Below are positions 1-3,927 of a stretch of DNA of 5,128 nucleotides, one piece after another (within the stretch, counting starts at the first letter, position 1; every line of letters begins with the position of its first letter). The notes beneath the pieces were generated by a model. It ran no database searches and was not told the DNA's origin. It was given only the letters and a program-made list of their open reading frames with translations. The stretch is from Armatimonadota bacterium (lineage in GTDB: Bacteria; Armatimonadota; Zipacnadia; Zipacnadales; UBA11051), in the NCBI GenBank assembly GCA_003542955.1, contig DPJP01000314.1, positions 601-5,728 of the forward strand, written 5' to 3'. Both the position numbers and the translations under genes were made by a program.

Positions 1-10
1 AGACTTCGGT

Positions 11-55
11 ACAGCCCCGGCGATGATGCTCAATTTGACTCCACGCCCCGGCTGT
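11..55. repeat. Imperfect dyad with embedded direct repeat
   Basis: Arms ACAGCCCCGGCG (11-22) and CGCCCCGGCTGT (44-55) are inverted repeats matching at 10 of 12 positions; only the central CC/CC does not pair. Each arm also contains the same octamer GCCCCGGC (14-21 and 45-52), so the arms are partly direct repeats too. As RNA it would be a 6-bp plus 4-bp stem with a 2x2 internal loop and a 21-base loop. No T-tract follows, so it is not a standard intrinsic terminator. As DNA it brackets the candidate -35 box and could be an operator. The arms are directly visible; a role is inference. Confidence 0.4.
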
Positions 56-63
56 GGTAATGT
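35..63 (+). promoter_or_regulatory. Possible sigma70-type extended -10 promoter
   Basis: TTGACT (35-40) matches five of six bases of a -35 box. After exactly 17 bases comes TAATGT (58-63), preceded by TG at 55-56, giving the TGnTAnnnT layout of an extended -10. The hexamer itself is a weak -10, keeping only the first two bases and the last. Transcription would start near base 70 and read into the SLOG gene at 289. A second, poorer candidate is TATACA at 185-190, which has no -35 at normal distance. Sigma-factor preferences of this organism are unknown. Confidence 0.35.
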
Positions 64-140
64 GAAATCGGCGTAGGTGAGAAGTCAATATTCACGAGGG
101 CGCGCGTCAGAAGCCACACTGGCCGCGTCCTTTCTGTTTT

Positions 141-174
141 GCAGGCGGACGCCCGCTTGCGGAACTCCGCGCAA
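141..174 (+). other. Overlapping alternative hairpins in the leader
   Basis: GCAGGCGG (141-148) can pair with CCGCTTGC (153-160) around a four-base loop, giving 8 bp with one G-U. The 3' arm overlaps TTGCG (157-161), which can instead pair with CGCAA (170-174) around an eight-base loop. The two folds share bases 157-160, so they cannot coexist. No U-tract follows either one. This is a fold read by eye; there is no evidence that it is regulated. Confidence 0.3.
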
Positions 175-274
175 CACCATTGGGTATACAACAGGCATTC
201 TGCACGCTCACGCGCGACACGCACGGGCGTGGACCCGCACGAGCACGCACGAGATGCGCTTCAATAGCCACATC

Positions 275-280
275 GGACGG
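275..280 (+). promoter_or_regulatory. Ribosome binding site for the SLOG gene (decides start)
   Basis: GGACGG sits 8 bases before the ATG at 289. It is a mediocre Shine-Dalgarno but favours 289 over the in-frame GTG at 280, which overlaps it and has no purine-rich sequence upstream. GTG 304 is a third possible start, with GGAACT (291-296) before it. Confidence 0.4.
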
Positions 281-288
281 TGCGCACC

Positions 289-882
289 ATGGAACTCACG
301 GGCGTGAAGACAAAGGTTGGAGTGATGGGCTCCGCCGGCGGGAGAATGGACGAGGGCGTGCTCGAGAAGGCCCGGCAGCTCGGCCTCGAGATTGCCGCCC
401 ACGGGTGCATTCTCATCAACGGGGCCTGTCCGGGATACCCGCATGCCGCCGCCGTCGCCGCTCACGAGGCCGGCGCCATGACCGTCGGCATCTCTCCCGG
501 CCTCAGCCTGGTCGAGCACGTCGAGCGCTACCACTCGCCGTATGAGGAGTACGACTGCATCATCTACACCGGCAGCGGGCTCATGGGGCGCGAGGTGGCC
601 GCTATTCGCAGTTGCGACATCGTCACGATCGTCGGCGGACGCTCAGGCACTCTGGGCGAGTTTGCCATAGCCTATGACGAAGGCAAGCTGATCGCGGTAC
701 TCGAGGGAACCGGCGGCATCGCCGACCACATCGAGAGCATCGTCGGCATGATCGACAAGGAGACCAACGCCGACATCATCTACGACCCGGACCCGCGAAC
801 ACTCCTGGACCGCGCCATCGATCTGCACCGGCTGAGAATCCGGCAGGCGAGGGCATTCTACGTCACCAGGCCCGACGGCTGA
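289..882 (+). CDS. SLOG/LOG-superfamily Rossmann nucleotide-binding protein (TIGR00725-like)
   Basis: This predicted cytoplasmic protein of 197 residues has the fold of the LOG (lysine-decarboxylase-like) superfamily, whose members bind or cleave nucleotide-derived ligands. In sequence order I see a glycine-rich loop after the first beta strand (VGVMGSAGG, about 10-18), a second turn GACPGYP (45-51), a GRE segment (100-102) and the hallmark GGRSGTLGE (116-124), followed by GTGG (140-143). The hallmark corresponds to the PGGxGTxxE motif of LOG phosphoribohydrolases, with Glu124 at the catalytic Glu position. The usual Pro is Val here. Arg101 may match the LOG active-site Arg, but the basic residue that follows it in LOG is absent. 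This fits TIGR00725-type proteins better than cytokinin-activating LOG enzymes. The length is typical, and no signal peptide or membrane segment is present. I chose ATG 289 because of its ribosome binding site; GTG 280 would add three residues. glnA follows 60 bases downstream in the same frame. The family is confident; the ligand and reaction are unknown. Confidence 0.88.
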   Translation: MELTGVKTKVGVMGSAGGRMDEGVLEKARQLGLEIAAHGCILINGACPGYPHAAAVAAHEAGAMTVGISPGLSLVEHVERYHSPYEEYDCIIYTGSGLMGREVAAIRSCDIVTIVGGRSGTLGEFAIAYDEGKLIAVLEGTGGIADHIESIVGMIDKETNADIIYDPDPRTLLDRAIDLHRLRIRQARAFYVTRPDG

Positions 883-893
883 GCTCCCTCCTC

Positions 894-920
894 AAAAAAA
901 AAACCCCTGGATTCAGGGGT
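894..920 (-). terminator. Intrinsic terminator read on the minus strand
   Basis: Arms ACCCCTG (903-909) and CAGGGGT (914-920) form a 7-bp perfect stem with a GATT loop, and A10 (894-903) lies on its left. Read on the minus strand, this is a GC-rich stem followed directly by ten T, the textbook intrinsic terminator. On the plus strand the A-tract precedes the stem and no U-tract follows, so it should not stop SLOG-to-glnA transcription. No minus-strand gene lies immediately to its right; the nearest is the propeller gene ending at 3928. Confidence 0.6.
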
Positions 921-929
921 ACCAACCCC

Positions 930-935
930 GGAGGG
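930..935 (+). promoter_or_regulatory. Ribosome binding site for glnA (decides start)
   Basis: GGAGGG is a strong Shine-Dalgarno ending 7 bases before ATG 943. The in-frame TTG at 937 is too close to this site to use it, so 943 is preferred. Confidence 0.85.
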
Positions 936-942
936 ATTGCTT

Positions 943-2271
943 ATGCCTGACGTAATGCGAGTGCTGGAACTTGCGCGGGAGGGCGACGTCAAGTTCGTGA
1001 GCCTGTGGTTCACCGATGTTCTTGGTTCACTCAAGAGCCTCACCATCGGCGTCGACGGTCTTGCGGCGGCGTTCCGCGAAGGCAGAGGTTTCGACGGCTC
1101 CTCGATCGAGGGCTTTGCCCGCATCGATGAGAGCGACATGGTCGCCATGCCCGACGCCAGGACCTTCTCCCTGCTCCCCTGGCGCAACCACGGCAGCGCC
1201 CCCATGGCCAAGCTCTTCTGCAACATCCATAAGCCGAACGGCGAACTGTCCACCACCGACCCACGCGGCGTTCTCAGGCGCAGCCTGGACAAGGCCGCCG
1301 ACATGGGCTTTGACTACATGGTTGGCCCCGAACTCGAGTACTTCTACTTCAAGAACTCGACACTCCCGCTCGAAGGCCTCGATGACGGTGGCTACTTCGA
1401 CAACACCCCACCCGATGTCGCCGCTGCGCTCCGTCAGGAAACCGTCCTGGCCCTTGAGGCCATGGGGCTCGACATCGACTATACCCACCATGAGGTGGCT
1501 CCCAGTCAGCACGAAATCGACATGCACTACAAGGATGCCATGACCATGGCCGACGCCGTCATGATCGTGCGCCTGGTCACCAAGGAAATCGCGATCCGCA
1601 ACGGCTACTACGCGACCTTCATGCCCAAGCCCCTCGCGAGCGTGAACGGGTCCGGCATGCACTGCCACCAGAGTCTGTGGAAGGACGGGCAGAACGCGTT
1701 CTTCTCCGAAGATGATCCCGATCACCTGTCCGAGATCGGCAGAAAGTTCCTCGCCGGCCTGCTCAGGCATGCGCGTGAGATCACCGTCGTCACTAACCAG
1801 TGGGTCAACTCATATAAGCGCCTGATCCCCGGCTACGAGGCTCCCGTCTACGTGTCATGGGCCAAGATCAACCGCTCCGATCTCGTGCGGATACCCTCCT
1901 ACCGCGAGGGTGTTCCGGGTTCGGTGCGCATGGAGTACCGGGCTCCCGACCCTGCCTGCAACCCCTACCTTACCTTCGCGGTGATGCTCTGTGCCGGATT
2001 GACAGGCATCGAGAACGACTACGAGCTTCCGCCGGCGACTACCGCCAACGTCTACCGCATGACCCCCAAGGAGCGCGATGATTGCGGTATCGACACACTC
2101 CCCGGCTCATTGCGCGAGGCCGTTGCGATCGCCGAGGAGAGCCAGATGCTGCGCGACGCCCTCGGGCCGGACATGTTCGAGGTCCTCATCGAGAACAAGA
2201 AGATCGAGTGGGATCGCTACCGCGCCCAGGTGACCTCCTGGGAGCTTGACACCTACCTGCCAATACTCTGA
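943..2271 (+). CDS. glnA: Glutamine synthetase type I (GSI-alpha)
   Basis: The product condenses glutamate and ammonia to glutamine using ATP and acts in the cytoplasm, as a dodecamer in characterised GSI enzymes. At 442 residues it has the short GSI-alpha length. An N-terminal beta-grasp domain (about 15-95) includes FTDVLGSLK and FDGSSIEGF (50-58). The catalytic domain shows GPELEYF (Glu130 and Glu132, metal ligands), HHEVAPSQHEID (Glu184, Glu191), PKPLASVNGSGMH (His240), the flap segment NSYKRLIPGYEAP (Glu299) and MEYRAPDPACNPY (Glu331, Arg333). Arg60 in EGFARIDESD aligns, by memory, with Bacillus Arg62, which is linked to glutamine feedback inhibition. The adenylylation-site tyrosine context (NLYDLPP-like) of long GSI-beta enzymes is absent; the region reads ELPPATTANVYRM instead. 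Activity is therefore probably controlled by feedback rather than adenylylation. The segment RIPSYREGVPGSVRMEYR is longer than in Bacillus and resembles archaeal-type GSI. I see no GlnR-type dyad upstream. All catalytic positions I can place are intact, and identification is secure. Confidence 0.97.
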   Translation: MPDVMRVLELAREGDVKFVSLWFTDVLGSLKSLTIGVDGLAAAFREGRGFDGSSIEGFARIDESDMVAMPDARTFSLLPWRNHGSAPMAKLFCNIHKPNGELSTTDPRGVLRRSLDKAADMGFDYMVGPELEYFYFKNSTLPLEGLDDGGYFDNTPPDVAAALRQETVLALEAMGLDIDYTHHEVAPSQHEIDMHYKDAMTMADAVMIVRLVTKEIAIRNGYYATFMPKPLASVNGSGMHCHQSLWKDGQNAFFSEDDPDHLSEIGRKFLAGLLRHAREITVVTNQWVNSYKRLIPGYEAPVYVSWAKINRSDLVRIPSYREGVPGSVRMEYRAPDPACNPYLTFAVMLCAGLTGIENDYELPPATTANVYRMTPKERDDCGIDTLPGSLREAVAIAEESQMLRDALGPDMFEVLIENKKIEWDRYRAQVTSWELDTYLPIL

Positions 2272-2304
2272 GACTCACCGGTACTGCCGGGCGCAACCGA
2301 TCGC

Positions 2305-2336
2305 GGGGGGGCAGGCTGCTGCTTGACTGCCCTCCC
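2305..2336 (+). terminator. Strong hairpin after glnA; terminator-like but lacks U-tract
   Basis: GGGGGGGCAG (2305-2314) pairs with CTGCCCTCCC (2327-2336) over 10 bp including one G-U, with a 12-base loop. It lies 33 bases after the glnA stop. No T-run follows (the next bases are CAATCTG), so it may be a weak or factor-assisted terminator, a 3'-end stabilising structure or a processing site. Confidence 0.35.
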
Positions 2337-2406
2337 CAATCTGCTCCCCGGCGTTCACAGGCCACTACCGGCACGGCGCTGTCGGCGGCTCCGATCGAGC
2401 CAGGAT

Positions 2407-2412
2407 GGTGAG
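2407..2412 (+). promoter_or_regulatory. Ribosome binding site for the MBL gene (decides start)
   Basis: GGTGAG ends 6 bases before ATG 2419. The protein from that ATG begins MHLAFYGAARTVTGSQ, the usual start of this hydrolase family, so upstream in-frame starts are not needed. Confidence 0.7.
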
Positions 2413-2418
2413 ACATCG

Positions 2419-3915
2419 ATGCATCTGGCCTTCTATGGTGCGGCACGGACTGTCACCGGTTCGCAGTACCTGTTGAGCACCTCCAACGCGCGTGTGCTCA
2501 TCGACTGCGGCATGTTTCAGGGCAGCACCCACATGCGCGTCCAGAACCGCATGGACTTTCACTTCAAACCCTCCGAGCTGGATGCCGTCGTCCTCACACA
2601 CGCCCACATCGACCACTCAGGCCTCCTGCCGCGCCTCGTCGCCGCCGGCTTTGCGGGCGAGGTGTTCACCACCGACGCGACGGTTGATCTCGCCGAAGTC
2701 ATGCTCCTGGACAGTGCCCAGATACAGGAGGAAGACGCCCAGTGGGACACAAAGAAGTGGATCCGGCAGGGCCGCGTGGGCCCTCCGCCACAGCCGCTCT
2801 ACACCCGCGATGACGTCCCGCCGACTATCGACCTGCTGCGGAGGGTGCCGTACTGGAAGGACCAGGATGTCGCCCCCGGGGTAAGGGTCCGCTTCAGCGA
2901 CGCCGGACATATCATCGGCTCGGCGGTGGTCGAAGTCTGGGCTCAGGAGGGGCAGTCAGAAACCAAGCTCGTCTTCTCCGGCGATCTCGGCCGCCCCGGC
3001 CAGTCGCTCATCCGCGACCCCGAGACCGTTGCCGAGGCAGACTATCTGGTCATCGAGTCGACGTATGGCAACCGTGTGCATCACGCGGCGACGGCCGACT
3101 ACGCTGAGTTCGAGCAGATCGTGATCGACAACTACAAGCGGCACGGCCACCTCATCATCCCGGCCTTCGCCGTCGGCCGCACGCAGGAAGTCCTCTACGC
3201 GCTCAACCGCATGGTTGAAGCCGGGAGAGTGAAGCCGCACCGCGTCTACCTCGACAGCCCCCTGGCGATCAAGGCCACCGAGATCGTCCGCAACCATCGC
3301 GATCTCTTCGACGAGGAGGCTCTGGCGCTGCTGGCCGCCGGTGACAAGCCGACCGAGTTCAAGGGGCTGCAGTACAGCCACACAGTCAATGACTCGAAGG
3401 CGATCAACTTCGACTCCGGGCCCTGCATCGTGATTGCGGGCAGCGGCATGTGCACCGCCGGTCGAGTTCGGCACCATCTCTACAACCATCTGGCCGACCC
3501 CAATGCGACCGTGCTGATCGTCGGCTTCCAGGCGATGGGGACTCTGGGGCGCGTTCTAGTCGAGAAGGCGAAGGAAGTGAAGCTCTTCGGCGAGCGCATC
3601 CCCGTCAACGCACGGATCGAGAGTCTGCGCGGCCTCTCCGCCCATGCGGACCTTGGCCAGCTGCTGGCGTGGGCCGAACACATCGGCGGCATCAAGGCGG
3701 CCTTTGTCACCCATGGCGAAGAGACGGCAGTGCTCGACTTCGCCGCCGCCCTCCACCGCAGACTCGATGTGCCCACCTATGCTCCGGAGGCCGGCTTTGT
3801 CGCCGAACTCGGCCCCGGCAGTACGGATGAGGCATGGCGGGCGGAGGCCGAGCAGATCTGGCAGCGTGAGCCTTCGGAAGCCGAGCAGGCGATCACGCAG
3901 GGCCAGGCCGGCTGA
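2419..3915 (+). CDS. MBL-fold / beta-CASP / RMMBL hydrolase, probable RNA nuclease (COG1236-like)
   Basis: This 498-residue protein belongs to the metallo-beta-lactamase family related to CPSF73 and to bacterial TTHA0252-type RNA nucleases, which cut RNA with two zinc ions. The MBL core opens with the GxARxVTGS strand (7-15) and LIDCGMFQG (27-35). It carries HAHIDH (61-66, metal ligands His61, His63, Asp65, His66), DAGH (His164) and FSGDLGR (Asp189). The beta-CASP insert starts with IESTYGNR (212-219, motif A Glu213) and includes PAFAVGRTQEVLY (248-260) and YLDSPLA (277-283), then IAGSGMCTAGR (339-349). The C-terminal RMMBL part has LSAHAD (His409) and THGE (His432). All ligand positions I can place are intact, so the enzyme should be active. 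There is no signal peptide. After about residue 465 an acidic, Glu/Ala/Gln-rich tail extends beyond the conserved domains. It stands 147 bases after glnA and converges on the next gene with 12 bases between stops. The family is secure; the RNA substrate and 5'-exo versus endo mode are not visible. Confidence 0.93.
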   Translation: MHLAFYGAARTVTGSQYLLSTSNARVLIDCGMFQGSTHMRVQNRMDFHFKPSELDAVVLTHAHIDHSGLLPRLVAAGFAGEVFTTDATVDLAEVMLLDSAQIQEEDAQWDTKKWIRQGRVGPPPQPLYTRDDVPPTIDLLRRVPYWKDQDVAPGVRVRFSDAGHIIGSAVVEVWAQEGQSETKLVFSGDLGRPGQSLIRDPETVAEADYLVIESTYGNRVHHAATADYAEFEQIVIDNYKRHGHLIIPAFAVGRTQEVLYALNRMVEAGRVKPHRVYLDSPLAIKATEIVRNHRDLFDEEALALLAAGDKPTEFKGLQYSHTVNDSKAINFDSGPCIVIAGSGMCTAGRVRHHLYNHLADPNATVLIVGFQAMGTLGRVLVEKAKEVKLFGERIPVNARIESLRGLSAHADLGQLLAWAEHIGGIKAAFVTHGEETAVLDFAAALHRRLDVPTYAPEAGFVAELGPGSTDEAWRAEAEQIWQREPSEAEQAITQGQAG

Positions 3916-3927
3916 ACAGGGCGGTGC

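Larger units (their letters stand above)
1..288. other. Non-coding upstream region of the SLOG gene
   Basis: I see no supportable gene in this stretch. The reading frames that cross it are short, rich in Arg/Ala/Ser/His and Cys, and resemble no family I know. What it does hold is a dyad at 11-22 / 44-55 around a possible promoter, a T-rich stretch (131-140) leading into an 8-bp hairpin (141-160), a competing hairpin (157-174), and a run of CACG tetramers (203-251) ending just before the ribosome binding site of the first gene. A transcript from the proposed promoter would have a leader of roughly 220 bases. Nothing here matches a riboswitch class I can recognise. Confidence 0.6.
885..936 (+). 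promoter_or_regulatory. Possible Shine-Dalgarno-sequestering stem before glnA
   Basis: TCCCTCC (885-891) is the exact reverse complement of GGAGGGA (930-936), the glnA ribosome binding site. Pairing gives a 7-bp stem enclosing the A10 tract and the 903-920 hairpin. The pyrimidine arm starts 2 bases after the SLOG stop codon (880-882). A ribosome terminating there would cover it and could free the glnA site, which is a classical translational-coupling layout. The complementarity is directly visible; the regulation is inference. Confidence 0.4.
2272..2418. other. Intergenic gap between glnA and the MBL gene
   Basis: These 147 bases hold a short CCGG-TACTG-CCGG hairpin (2278-2290), a strong hairpin (2305-2336) and the ribosome binding site of the next gene. 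The next gene's frame stays open upstream to a TTG at 2323, but that would add an Arg/Pro/Leu-rich leader unlike the family, so I treat it as non-coding. I see no convincing promoter; TTGACT at 2323-2328 has no -10 partner at normal spacing. Confidence 0.6.

Noticed and set aside
77..143. Sequence resembling a spliceosomal intron: donor-like AG/GTGAGA near 75-81 and a pyrimidine tract with TTTTGCAGG near 130-145
   Set aside because: The surrounding genes are intronless and bacterial in family, and no coding sequence is joined by removing this stretch. Such matches arise by chance.
185..190. TATACA as a -10 box of a second promoter
   Set aside because: The nearest -35-like sequence (TTGCGG, 157-162) is 22 bases away, outside normal spacing, and no extended -10 TG is correctly placed.
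30..545. Open frames in the left flank (30-224 minus, 77-307 plus, 180-545 plus, 208-534 minus)
   Set aside because: Their products are low-complexity Arg/Ala/His-rich peptides with no recognisable family. Those past 289 overlap the well-supported SLOG gene in other frames.
880..920. UGA followed by a stem-loop as a selenocysteine (SECIS) signal
   Set aside because: The SLOG protein ends at a normal family length, the loop GATT lacks a convincing bacterial SECIS apical motif, and the next gene has its own strong ribosome binding site.
1027..1770. Long antisense frame of 247 residues inside glnA, and a 175-residue alternative plus-strand frame at 1016-1543
   Set aside because: Both are shadows of a highly conserved GC-rich gene. 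The translations show the composition bias of out-of-frame reading, and there is no credible ribosome binding site.
2323..2418. Upstream extension of the MBL gene from TTG 2323
   Set aside because: The added residues do not resemble the family N-terminus. ATG 2419 has its own ribosome binding site and gives the canonical start of the domain.
2956..3489. Antisense 177-residue frame within the MBL/beta-CASP gene
   Set aside because: It lies wholly inside a gene with all family motifs intact. The translation is rich in Val/Asp/Gly, as expected from reading GC-biased codons backwards.
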